DNA of 64,000 nucleotides from Streptomyces sp. SID12488. GTDB taxonomy: Bacteria > Actinomycetota > Actinomycetes > Streptomycetales > Streptomycetaceae. The notes under the pieces were generated by a model. That model made no database searches, was not told the DNA's origin, and saw only the letters and a list, made by a program, of their open reading frames with translations. Location: positions 40,066 through 104,065 of the forward strand of contig NZ_JAAGLT010000034.1 of the NCBI RefSeq assembly GCF_010548275.1, written 5' to 3'. The translations under genes and the position numbers were made by a program. Positions 31,898 to 39,917 of the stretch are shown here, one piece after another (position 1 is the first letter of the stretch; every line of letters begins with the position of its first letter).

Positions 31898-34204
31898 TCA
31901 CGGTCGGGACGACGCCTTGCTGCCCGGCGTGGCGCTCTTCTTCAGGAAGCCCATGTCCTCGTAGAGGGGGGTCTGGAAACCGAAGGCGCCCAGGTTGGCG
32001 ACGGTCTTCTTCACTGCCGTGAGCTGGGGCCGCTGGAAGAGCGGGATGGACCCGCCGGCCGCCCAGATCCGGGCGTCGGCCTTCCGGACCAGGGAGGCCG
32101 ACCTGCTCTCGTCCAGGGTGGCGATGGCCTGGTCGAAAAGCTGGTCCACCTGGTCGGTGCCGACGCGGGTGTAGTTCTGCTCGACGTTCAGCGACCCGTC
32201 GGCGGCGGGCACCGGCTTGGCGTAGATGGGCCGCGCGTCGGTGGCGGGGAAGGCGGACGCGGGCCACGAGTACAGCGCCAGGTCGTACTGCCCGCTGGCG
32301 ATGTGGTCCTTGAAGTAGCTGTCGTCGGACACCTTGGTGATCGCGGTACGGATACCGACCCGGTCCAGCATCCGCGCGATCCGCTCGCCCACGGCCCGCA
32401 GCGTGGCCGAGCCCGGCCCCGAGGGAAGCACGAACCTCAAGGTCAGCGGCTTGCCGTCCTTGGCGAGCGCTCCGGCGGCGGCCCCGGCGGGAGCAGGGGT
32501 CCCCTTGGGCGCGTAGGCACCGGGCGCTCCGCCCCGCTCCGGGTGCTTGTGCAGGGACTGCTTGCCGTCCTGAGCGAGATTCTTCTTCCCGGAACCGCCC
32601 CGGTGATCGCGGGGGTTCTGGTGGTCCTCGCGGACGGGCTCGCCGTACGGCTTGTCGTCGTCCCCGACGACATAGGTCCCGTCGTCGTCGCCACTGCCCT
32701 TACGCGCCTTACCGGCCTTGGCGGACGCTTTCGGGGACGCTTTCGGGGAGGTTTTCGGGGAGGTTTTCGGCGCGGCGGACTTGCCGCCGGCCTTCTTGCC
32801 CTCGCCCCCGGCGACCTTCTCCGCGTCGCCGTCCTTCTTCTTCGGCTTCCCGAGCGGGCCGCCGGGCACCCATCCGGCGTCGGCGAGGAGTTCCTCGGCC
32901 TCGTCGGTGTCCTGGCCGCCGAGCGCGTCGCTGCTGTCGGCGTAGGCGGCCTGCCCGGAGAGCGCGAGGTGACTGCCGACGGGTACGGCGGGCAGCCCCA
33001 GCGGCTTGAGAACGAGGCCGGCGATCTCCTCGCGGTCCAGCGCACGGGCGACCGCGCGGCGGACACGCTCGTCGGCGAGGGGCCCGTCGGCGCCGTTGAG
33101 GGCGAGCTGGGTGTACGCCGGTTCGAGGGATCTGCGCACCTCGAACGCGCTGAGCGACTGCTGCTGCCCGGCGTACTTGGTGGCCGCTTCACGCTGCTTG
33201 CGCCGGGCGCCGACCGCCTTCTCGGCGGCCTCGTCGTCGGAACCGTGCGCGAGGGCCCAGGAACGCAGGGCGCGGGCCGGGGTGAGCGCGGCGCCGGGGC
33301 CCTGGAGGGGGGTGGACTTGCCGCGCGCCGCGAGAACGATGCGCTCGGCCTCGGCGGGGTCGATCTCGGCCACGTCCACCTTGCCGGCGGCGAGCGCCTC
33401 GGCACGCTTGTCGCGCGGTACGGCGTGCAGCACGATCCCGTCGAGCAGGGGGGTACGCCCCCACCAGCGCGGATTGCGGACGAGGACGACGTCGCCCTCC
33501 GCCTTGGCGACCTTCTTGAGGCCGAAGGGCCCGGCGGTGACCTTGAGCTTGCGCCGTGCCCCGTCGTTGAAGGAGTCCGGGGTGCCCATGACGGCCTTGG
33601 GGTACAGGGGCGAGAACAGTGACTTCCAGTCGGCGTAGGGCCGACTGAAGGTGACCTTGACCTCGAGGTCGTTCGCGCCGCGCTGCACCTTCTCGATGCG
33701 GTCGTACCCGGCGTTGCGGGCGGTCCAGTACGCGGAGTCCTTGCCTGACAGGGCACGCCACTGAGCGGCGAAGTCGGCGGCGCCGATCTCCCGGCCGTCG
33801 CTCCAGACGGCCTGCTGGTGCAGCTTGTAGAGGACGACCTGCTTGGGCTCGGTCTCGACGACCTTGGCGGACTCCAGGAAGTCGGAGTTGCGCTGGGGCC
33901 GCCCGTTCACGTCGAGCCGGTACATCGACGGCAGCACGGCCTGCGCGACACGGGTGGTCGTCGCGTCGGCGTCCGCCTGGAAGGTGTTGAGCGTCTCCGG
34001 AACGGAGTCCACGGCCCAGCGCAGGGTGCCGCCGTCCGCGAGCCGGTCGCGGGCGGCGGGCGCGATGTCCTGCCCGGCGAGCGGCTTGCTCTGTTCGTCC
34101 TGGTCACCGCCGCACGCGGTGACCAGGGGCACAGCGAGCACGCCAGCGGTGAGGAAGGCGACCGAGCGCGTTACCGCGCGCAGTCCTACGCCGTGGTGGG
34201 ACAT
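31898..34204 (-). CDS. orphan ABC-type solute-binding lipoprotein with long disordered insert
   Basis: A 768-aa SBP family 5-type lipoprotein. The signal peptide ends at the lipobox LVTAC-GG. The N-lobe shows GGTLRWAVDSVPETLNTFQ, WSDGREIGAADFAAQW and AGPFGLKK. About residues 450-600 are a Lys/Ala/Pro/Ser- and Asp/Gly-rich insert with a repeated K-x-S-P pattern (DNA repeats at 32724-32771). The C-lobe resumes at GKPLTLRFVLPSGPG and ends QTPLYEDMGFLKK. It is roughly 200 residues longer than usual. There are no permease or ATPase genes beside it, so it may feed another importer or act as a sensor. GGAGGT lies 7 nt before ATG 34204. Confidence 0.85.
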   Translation of the reverse strand: MSHHGVGLRAVTRSVAFLTAGVLAVPLVTACGGDQDEQSKPLAGQDIAPAARDRLADGGTLRWAVDSVPETLNTFQADADATTTRVAQAVLPSMYRLDVNGRPQRNSDFLESAKVVETEPKQVVLYKLHQQAVWSDGREIGAADFAAQWRALSGKDSAYWTARNAGYDRIEKVQRGANDLEVKVTFSRPYADWKSLFSPLYPKAVMGTPDSFNDGARRKLKVTAGPFGLKKVAKAEGDVVLVRNPRWWGRTPLLDGIVLHAVPRDKRAEALAAGKVDVAEIDPAEAERIVLAARGKSTPLQGPGAALTPARALRSWALAHGSDDEAAEKAVGARRKQREAATKYAGQQQSLSAFEVRRSLEPAYTQLALNGADGPLADERVRRAVARALDREEIAGLVLKPLGLPAVPVGSHLALSGQAAYADSSDALGGQDTDEAEELLADAGWVPGGPLGKPKKKDGDAEKVAGGEGKKAGGKSAAPKTSPKTSPKASPKASAKAGKARKGSGDDDGTYVVGDDDKPYGEPVREDHQNPRDHRGGSGKKNLAQDGKQSLHKHPERGGAPGAYAPKGTPAPAGAAAGALAKDGKPLTLRFVLPSGPGSATLRAVGERIARMLDRVGIRTAITKVSDDSYFKDHIASGQYDLALYSWPASAFPATDARPIYAKPVPAADGSLNVEQNYTRVGTDQVDQLFDQAIATLDESRSASLVRKADARIWAAGGSIPLFQRPQLTAVKKTVANLGAFGFQTPLYEDMGFLKKSATPGSKASSRP
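32724..32771. repeat. four 12-bp tandem repeats inside the SBP gene
   Basis: The units gacgctttcggg, gacgctttcggg, gaggttttcggg and gaggttttcggc encode (reverse strand) the repeated Pro-Lys-Ala/Thr-Ser part of the disordered insert. The copy number is likely to vary between strains. Confidence 0.8.
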
Positions 34205-34577
34205 CAGGTCTACCTCCGGTGGCGCGTTAATTGGCTGATCAGATGTACGGCCACTGAAGAGGAAGGGGTCCGGCGGCGGGGGTCGACACGGCGGCGGGGC
34301 ACCCGAAGCCCAACCGTTTGGCGCAACAACCTGGAGGCTCTGGCGCCGGCCCGCATTTCCAGCCCGTCCGGCGATTGAGGACAAGCGCCTTCAGCGCGGC
34401 CGGGGGTTTGGGGGCGGAGCCCCCAGGGACGCGCACCCCGACGCACTCCCCGTGCCCCCCTTCCCTCAGCCAATCCATGCACACCGCTTCCCACCGGCAG
34501 GTGTGACGCGCAACACTCTCAGGCGCATGAACGTCTCCACCAAGGGCACACCCGCCCGGCGGAAGTGAGGTCACGTC
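34205..34577. other. 373-bp divergent intergenic region
   Basis: This separates the leftward SBP gene from the rightward sdh-linked genes. It contains one copy of the dispersed CCGTCCGGCGATTGAGGAC element (34360-34425) and no gene I can support. Promoters were not resolved. Confidence 0.6.
34360..34425 (+). repeat. dispersed intergenic element, copy 1
   Basis: It starts CAGCCCGTCCGGCGATTGAG, continues GACAAGCGCC, and ends in the hairpin GGGGGC-GGA-GCCCCC (34410-34424). The same core occurs at 48503-48574 and 61508-61572. Confidence 0.75.
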
Positions 34578-34868
34578 ATGTCCGTGCACGACGAGCTGAC
34601 GTCAGTACAGCGCTGCCTGGACGACCTGTTGCGTTCGATGGGCCGCCTGGAACAGCAGATCGGCAAGGGCGGCCTGGAAATGCGCCGCCTCCGCAGCGAC
34701 GCCAACCACCTGCGCGAAAGCCTCGCGCTGCTCCGCGAGGCCGCCCCCGCGCTCGCCCAGCCCCGGCGCCCCGACCTCGTGACGATCCCCGACACCCCGT
34801 ACGACAACAGCCTGTGGACGGACTCGGACGACGAAGGACTCGGCGCCCACGACCGTCACGCCCCCTGA
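34578..34868 (+). CDS. small conserved protein upstream of sdh genes
   Basis: A 96-aa protein. Residues 1-60 are a heptad-rich helix (VQRCLDDLLRSMGRLEQQIGKGGLEMRRLRSDANHLRESLALL), likely a coiled-coil dimer; residues 60-96 are disordered and acidic (TDSDDEGLGAHD). No family function is known to me. GTGAGGT lies 6 nt before the ATG. It lies 21 nt upstream of the membrane-subunit gene and is probably cotranscribed with the succinate dehydrogenase genes. Confidence 0.75.
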   Translation: MSVHDELTSVQRCLDDLLRSMGRLEQQIGKGGLEMRRLRSDANHLRESLALLREAAPALAQPRRPDLVTIPDTPYDNSLWTDSDDEGLGAHDRHAP

Positions 34869-34889
34869 GAATCCGACCGGAGTTCTCCT

Positions 34890-35765
34890 TTGGCCACTGA
34901 AACCGGTACCGACAGCGGTACCGATCCCGACTCCGACCCCGATCCCCATACCGATACGGACCCCCATCCGCGACGCGGCGGCGTACGGACCCGTACACGC
35001 GCCGCCATCGACGCCCCGCATCTGCGGACCGACCGCTGGTGGCTGGCGCCCGCCGCCACAGCCGCCGGTCTGCTGGCGTTCATCGTGTACTCGACCTGGC
35101 GGGCGTTCGCGAACGCCGACTACTACGCGGCCCCGTACGTCTCACCGTTCTACTCGCCCTGTCTGGCGGACAACTGCGCCCCCATGCGGCACGGCCCCAA
35201 CGCCGATCTGTTCGGCGGCTGGTGGGGCATCTCCCCCGCGATCATCATCCTGATCTTCCCACTGGGCTTCCGTCTGACCTGCTACTACTACCGCAAGGCC
35301 TACTACCGCGGCTTCTGGGCGTCCCCGCCCGCCTGCGCGGTGGCCGAGCCGCACAAGAAGTACACGGGTGAGACGCGCTTCCCGCTCGTCCTGCAGAACA
35401 TCCACCGCTACTTCTTCTACGCGGCTCTGCTGGTCGCCTGCATCCTCACCTACGACACGGTGCTCTCCTTCCGCGACGAGCACTACAACTGGGGCCACAT
35501 GGGCCTCGGCACTCTCGTCTTCCTGCTCAACATCACGCTGATCTGGGCGTACACGCTCTCCTGCCACTCCTGCCGGCACATCGTCGGCGGCAAGCTCAAG
35601 CACTTCTCCAAGCACCCCGTGCGGTACCGCGCCTGGCAGTGGGTCGGGAAACTGAATGCCCGTCACATGCTGCTCGCCTGGGCGTCGTTGGTGAGCGTGG
35701 GGCTCGCCGACTTCTACGTGTACCTGGTCGCCTCCGGCGCTTTCGATGATCCGAGGTTGTTCTGA
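34890..35765 (+). CDS. succinate dehydrogenase/fumarate reductase membrane subunit
   Basis: A 291-aa integral membrane protein with five predicted helices (about 52-73, 115-136, 173-193, 203-226, 258-281), the single-subunit cytochrome-b type anchor for SdhAB. His residues in or near helices (NIHRYFF, CHSCRHIVGG, ARHMLLAW) are candidate haem ligands. The first 35 residues are a Thr/Asp/Pro low-complexity tail made by short DNA repeats. The start is TTG 34890 because GGAG lies 7 nt upstream. The last base of its stop is the first base of the sdhA ATG (TGATG). Confidence 0.85.
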   Translation: MATETGTDSGTDPDSDPDPHTDTDPHPRRGGVRTRTRAAIDAPHLRTDRWWLAPAATAAGLLAFIVYSTWRAFANADYYAAPYVSPFYSPCLADNCAPMRHGPNADLFGGWWGISPAIIILIFPLGFRLTCYYYRKAYYRGFWASPPACAVAEPHKKYTGETRFPLVLQNIHRYFFYAALLVACILTYDTVLSFRDEHYNWGHMGLGTLVFLLNITLIWAYTLSCHSCRHIVGGKLKHFSKHPVRYRAWQWVGKLNARHMLLAWASLVSVGLADFYVYLVASGAFDDPRLF

Positions 35766-37705
35766 TGTCCGTGGTCGATCGACAGGAATGGGACGTCGTA
35801 GTGGTGGGCGCCGGAGGCGCCGGACTGCGCGCCGCCATCGAGGCACGCGAGCGTGGCGCCCGTACGGCGGTGATCTGCAAGTCCCTGTTCGGCAAGGCGC
35901 ACACCGTGATGGCCGAGGGCGGGATCGCCGCCGCAATGGGGAACGTCAACAGCCACGACAACTGGCAGGTCCACTTCCGCGACACCATGCGCGGCGGCAA
36001 GTTCCTCAACCAGTGGCGGATGGCGGAGTTGCACGCCCAGGAAGCCCCGGACCGGGTCTGGGAGTTGGAGACCTGGGGCGCCCTCTTCGACCGTACGAAG
36101 GACGGCCGGATCTCCCAGCGCAACTTCGGCGGCCACGAGTACCCACGCCTCGCCCACGTCGGCGACCGCACCGGACTCGAACTCATCCGCACCCTGCAGC
36201 AGAAGATCGTCTCCCTCCAGCAGCAGGACAAGAAGGAGACCGGCGACTACGAGTCCCGGCTGAAGGTCTTCCAGGAGTGCACGGTCACCCGCGTCCTCAA
36301 GAACGGGGACCGGGTCTCCGGTGTCTTCGCCTACGAGCGTGAGACGGGCCGTTTCTTCGTCCTTGAGGCCCCTTCCGTCGTCATCGCGACCGGTGGGATC
36401 GGCAAGTCCTTCAAGGTGACGTCGAACTCGTGGGAGTACACCGGCGACGGCCACGCGCTGGCGCTGCTCGCCGGGGCGCCGCTGCTCAACATGGAGTTCG
36501 TGCAGTTCCATCCGACGGGCATGGTCTGGCCGCCGTCGGTCAAGGGCATCCTCGTCACGGAATCCGTCCGTGGTGATGGCGGGGTCCTGCGCAACTCCGA
36601 GGGCAAGCGGTTCATGTTCGACTACATCCCGGACGTCTTCAAGGAGAAGTACGCCCAGTCGGAGGCCGAGGGCGACCGCTGGTACGACGACCCCGACAAC
36701 AACCTCAGGCCCCCCGAACTGCTCCCCCGGGACGAGGTGGCCCGCGCCATCAACTCCGAGGTCAAGGCAGGTCGCGGTTCCCCGCACGGCGGTGTCTTCC
36801 TGGACGTCTCGACGCGGATGCCGGCGGAGGTGATCCGGCGTCGACTGCCCTCCATGTACCACCAGTTCAAGGAGCTGGCGGATGTCGACATCACCGCCGA
36901 GGCGATGGAGGTCGGGCCCACCTGCCACTACGTGATGGGCGGTATCGCGGTCGAGTCCGAAACCGCCGCCGCACGCGGGGTGCCCGGACTGTTCGCGGCC
37001 GGCGAGGTAGCGGGCGGGATGCACGGCTCCAACCGGCTGGGCGGCAACTCCCTCTCCGACCTGCTGGTGTTCGGCCGCCGCGCGGGCCTGCACGCGGCCG
37101 AGTACGCGGCCTCGGCCGCAGATCGCCCGCCCGTGGACGAGGACCAGATCGACACGGCGGCGGCGGAGGCCCTGCGCCCCTTCTCGGCGGAGGAACCGAC
37201 CCCGGGCGGGGAGAGCAGCCGCCCGGCGGAGAACCCGTACACGCTCCACCAGGAGCTCCAGCAGACCATGAACGACCTGGTCGGCATCATCCGCCGCGAG
37301 GCCGAGATGGAGCAGGCGCTGGAGAAACTGGCCGAGCTGCGGGTACGGGCCCATCGCGCCGGTGTCGAGGGGCACCGCCAGTTCAATCCGGGCTGGCATC
37401 TCGCCCTCGACCTGCGGAACATGCTGCTGGTCAGTGAATGTGTGGCCCTGGCGGCGCTGGAGCGCACCGAGTCGCGCGGCGGCCACACCCGTGAGGACCA
37501 TCCGGTGATGGACCGTGGGTGGCGCAACGTGAACCTGCTGTGCCAACTCTCCGATCCCGCCAGTGGGTTGGCGGCTACGGACCAGGTGAACGGCCTGATC
37601 GACCTCACCCGCGAGACCACCGAACCCGTCCGCCCCGACCTGCTCGCCCTCTTCGAGAAAGAGGAGCTGGTCAAGTACCTCACCGACGAGGAGCTGTACG
37701 AGTGA
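35765..37705 (+). CDS. sdhA: succinate dehydrogenase/fumarate reductase flavoprotein subunit
   Basis: A 646-aa FAD protein that oxidises succinate (or reduces fumarate) at the membrane. It has the FAD dinucleotide fold DVVVVGAGGAGLRAAIEA (10-27), the covalent-FAD His46 in GKAHTVMAEGGIAAAMGN, the active-site stretch FHPTGMVWPP, TCHYVMGGIAVE, and the late FAD motif GSNRLGGNSLSDLLVFGRRAG. A helical C-terminal domain follows (LHQELQQTMNDLVGIIRREAEMEQAL). It overlaps the sdhB start by GTGA. It is the second gene of the three-subunit operon; electrons pass to SdhB and then the quinone site. Confidence 0.95.
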   Translation: MSVVDRQEWDVVVVGAGGAGLRAAIEARERGARTAVICKSLFGKAHTVMAEGGIAAAMGNVNSHDNWQVHFRDTMRGGKFLNQWRMAELHAQEAPDRVWELETWGALFDRTKDGRISQRNFGGHEYPRLAHVGDRTGLELIRTLQQKIVSLQQQDKKETGDYESRLKVFQECTVTRVLKNGDRVSGVFAYERETGRFFVLEAPSVVIATGGIGKSFKVTSNSWEYTGDGHALALLAGAPLLNMEFVQFHPTGMVWPPSVKGILVTESVRGDGGVLRNSEGKRFMFDYIPDVFKEKYAQSEAEGDRWYDDPDNNLRPPELLPRDEVARAINSEVKAGRGSPHGGVFLDVSTRMPAEVIRRRLPSMYHQFKELADVDITAEAMEVGPTCHYVMGGIAVESETAAARGVPGLFAAGEVAGGMHGSNRLGGNSLSDLLVFGRRAGLHAAEYAASAADRPPVDEDQIDTAAAEALRPFSAEEPTPGGESSRPAENPYTLHQELQQTMNDLVGIIRREAEMEQALEKLAELRVRAHRAGVEGHRQFNPGWHLALDLRNMLLVSECVALAALERTESRGGHTREDHPVMDRGWRNVNLLCQLSDPASGLAATDQVNGLIDLTRETTEPVRPDLLALFEKEELVKYLTDEELYE

Positions 37706-38493
37706 GCACCAGCGTGAGCAGCAGCTACGAGGCCCGCTTCAAGGTGTGGCGCGGCGATGTGAAGGGCGGCGGGCTCAAGGACTTCGCGGTCGAGGTGAAC
37801 GAGGGTGAGGTCGTCCTCGACATCATCCACCGGCTTCAGGCGACCCAGGCCCCCGACCTCGCCGTCCGCTGGAACTGCAAGGCGGGCAAGTGCGGTTCGT
37901 GTTCGGCGGAGATCAACGGGCGTCCCCGGCTGCTGTGCATGACCCGGATGTCGGTGTTCACCCGCGAGGAGACGATCACGGTGACTCCCCTGCGGGCCTT
38001 CCCCGTTGTCCGCGACCTCGTCACCGACGTCGGGTTCAACTACGACAAGGCCCGCGAGGTGCCGTCCTTCGTGCCGCCGGACGGAGTGGGCCCCGGTGAG
38101 TACCGGATGATGCAGGAGGACGTGGACCGGTCACAGGAGTTCCGCAAGTGCATCGAGTGCTTCCTGTGCCAGGACACCTGCCATGTGGTCCGCGACCACG
38201 AGGAGAACAAGCCGGCGTTCGCCGGCCCCCGCTTCCTGATGCGCGTCGCGGAACTCGACATGCACCCGCTGGACGCGGCGGCGGAGTCCGGCCTGGACCG
38301 CAAGCGCACCGCCCAGGACGAACACGGCCTGGGCTACTGCAACATCACCAAGTGCTGCAGCGAGGTGTGCCCGGAGGGCATCCACATCACGGACAACGCG
38401 CTGATCCCCTTGAAGGAACGGGCGGTCGACCGCAAGTACGACCCGCTGGTATGGCTGGGCTCGAAGATCAGGAGGCGCTCGGAGAGTTCATGA
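37702..38493 (+). CDS. sdhB: succinate dehydrogenase/fumarate reductase iron-sulfur subunit
   Basis: A 263-aa ferredoxin-type subunit. The [2Fe-2S] ligands are Cys59, Cys64, Cys67 (CKAGKCGSC) and Cys79 (LLC). The C-terminal domain supplies [4Fe-4S] and [3Fe-4S] ligands in CIECFLCQDTC and CNITKCCSEVCPEGI. GTG 37702 overlaps the sdhA stop, so the subunits are co-translated. Its last 26 bp overlap the 3' end of the convergent phosphotransferase gene. Confidence 0.95.
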   Translation: MSTSVSSSYEARFKVWRGDVKGGGLKDFAVEVNEGEVVLDIIHRLQATQAPDLAVRWNCKAGKCGSCSAEINGRPRLLCMTRMSVFTREETITVTPLRAFPVVRDLVTDVGFNYDKAREVPSFVPPDGVGPGEYRMMQEDVDRSQEFRKCIECFLCQDTCHVVRDHEENKPAFAGPRFLMRVAELDMHPLDAAAESGLDRKRTAQDEHGLGYCNITKCCSEVCPEGIHITDNALIPLKERAVDRKYDPLVWLGSKIRRRSESS

Positions 38494-39505
38494 CGAGGCC
38501 GATGACCTGTTCGAGGCTGTGTTCGGCGATCCCGCGCATGAAGGCGGGGTCCGGGAACGCGCCGACGTCCAGCAGGCGCAGTGGGCCGGTGGCCAGGGAG
38601 AGGTGCATGGCGACCCGGTAGAGGCGCAGGCGGTTCGGGTCGAGGTCCGGGGCGGCCAGGTTCTCGTACAACCTGTCGTACAGCGTCCCGAACCGCTGCC
38701 TCAGGAACACGTGCTCCCACTCGGCGTCGAAGTACAGCAGACCCTCGATGTCGATGAGCGCAGGTTCGCCGTCCGGGGTCACCAGGACGTGGTCCGGGCC
38801 GAGTTCGCCGTGGATGAGGGACAGGGGGCCGGTCCGGGGGCGCACCTCGGCCGCCAAGTGCCTTACCAGTGCCGCCAGTTCGCTGTGCAGGGCGGCGGCT
38901 CGCGGCTGTCGTACGACGAGGTCGTCGAGGTCGCGCAGCGCGCGGTCCGTGATGATCCGCTCGCACGAACTCCCCTGGGACACCCCGCCCTTGTCGACGA
39001 GGCCGACCTTTCCGAGGCGGGGTCCGGTGGTGCTGTGCAGCACGCCGAGCAGGTCCCCGAGCCGGTCCAGAACCTCTGCCCCGGTCTCCGGGTCGCGTTC
39101 GAGCAGCACCTCCAGGTCGCCGCCGCCCGGGTGTCCCCGTACGTCCTCGACGACCGCCGCGTCCGCCGGGAGGTGGGTGTGCGCCGGGTCGGCGTACAGG
39201 AGACTCGGGGTGCGGACGCCGACGGCGGCAAGGCGGTCGTGGGACGCCGTGAACAGGTCGAGGCCGGTGGCGTGGGCGAGGGGGTCGCGGTGGTCGATGG
39301 GGCCGGCGTCCCAGAGGTCCTCGTCCGGCGACCAGACGTACGCGATCGCCGTCGTGCCGTCGTCGAGGGCGAGCCGGTAGACACCCTTCTTGCTGCCGCC
39401 GCGCACCCGGGTGACACCGGTCAGCGAACGGTTCCGGCCGAGGGCGGCACGGGCGAGGGGCGCGAGGTCGGCGGCGGTGAGTTCCTTGCGGGGCGTGCCG
39501 GTCAC
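38468..39505 (-). CDS. aminoglycoside phosphotransferase/choline kinase-fold protein
   Basis: A 345-aa kinase-like protein. The N-lobe shows RVRGGSKKGVYRLALDDGTTAIAYVW; the catalytic loop is LSLIHGELGPDHVLVTPDG (H-G-E-x-G-x-D-H), where Glu replaces the more usual Asp of HGDxxxxN; the metal-site Asp is in ALIDIEGLLYFDAEWEHVFL. The ATP-binding fold seems intact, but the HGE and H-for-N changes make the activity uncertain. The start is GTG 39505, overlapping the stop of the upstream small membrane gene (GTGA). The substrate is unknown. Confidence 0.8.
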   Translation of the reverse strand: MTGTPRKELTAADLAPLARAALGRNRSLTGVTRVRGGSKKGVYRLALDDGTTAIAYVWSPDEDLWDAGPIDHRDPLAHATGLDLFTASHDRLAAVGVRTPSLLYADPAHTHLPADAAVVEDVRGHPGGGDLEVLLERDPETGAEVLDRLGDLLGVLHSTTGPRLGKVGLVDKGGVSQGSSCERIITDRALRDLDDLVVRQPRAAALHSELAALVRHLAAEVRPRTGPLSLIHGELGPDHVLVTPDGEPALIDIEGLLYFDAEWEHVFLRQRFGTLYDRLYENLAAPDLDPNRLRLYRVAMHLSLATGPLRLLDVGAFPDPAFMRGIAEHSLEQVIGLVMNSPSAS

Positions 39506-39807
39506 CCGTCGACACGCTCCCGCGTGGAAAGCACCTGGAGGTAACCGCCCGCCGCGATCATCAGCGCGCTGATGATCGCGGCGACATCGACGAGGGCCGA
39601 GTATCCGTCGAACACGTCCGTCGCCCCGCACGACATCATCAGCAGCAGGCCCAGGCTGAAAAGCATCGTCCCATAGCCCCACAGCGCGGGTCGCAGGGTC
39701 CGCTTCCGCAGCCACGGCAGCAGCCAGCCGGTTCCGGCCGCCACCGCACCGCTCACGGCCTGGCTGCCCAGCAACAACGCGGCCGTCCCCAACAGGAACC
39801 TGTGCAT
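39502..39807 (-). CDS. small membrane protein, three to four helices
   Basis: A 101-aa protein with hydrophobic segments at about 4-25, 45-62 (LWGYGTMLFSLGLLLMMSCG) and 70-92 (LVDVAAIISALMIAAGGYLQVL). No family is recognised. It is translationally coupled (GTGA) to the downstream phosphotransferase-like gene and may anchor or accompany it. Confidence 0.7.
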   Translation of the reverse strand: MHRFLLGTAALLLGSQAVSGAVAAGTGWLLPWLRKRTLRPALWGYGTMLFSLGLLLMMSCGATDVFDGYSALVDVAAIISALMIAAGGYLQVLSTRERVDG

Positions 39808-39904
39808 CCCCCGCCCCCTTCGAACAAGTCTGCGGGGACCTTACCCATTCCGCCTCTCCCACCACCCCTGCCCCGCCCCGGTCGCGCGCCCGCGATCACC
39901 CCCA

Positions 39905-39910
39905 TACGCT
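39905..39910 (+). promoter_or_regulatory. -10 element, leaderless promoter of the TPM-like gene
   Basis: TACGCT ends 7 nt before GTG 39918. No Shine-Dalgarno sequence is present. Confidence 0.5.
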
Positions 39911-39917
39911 CACAAAT

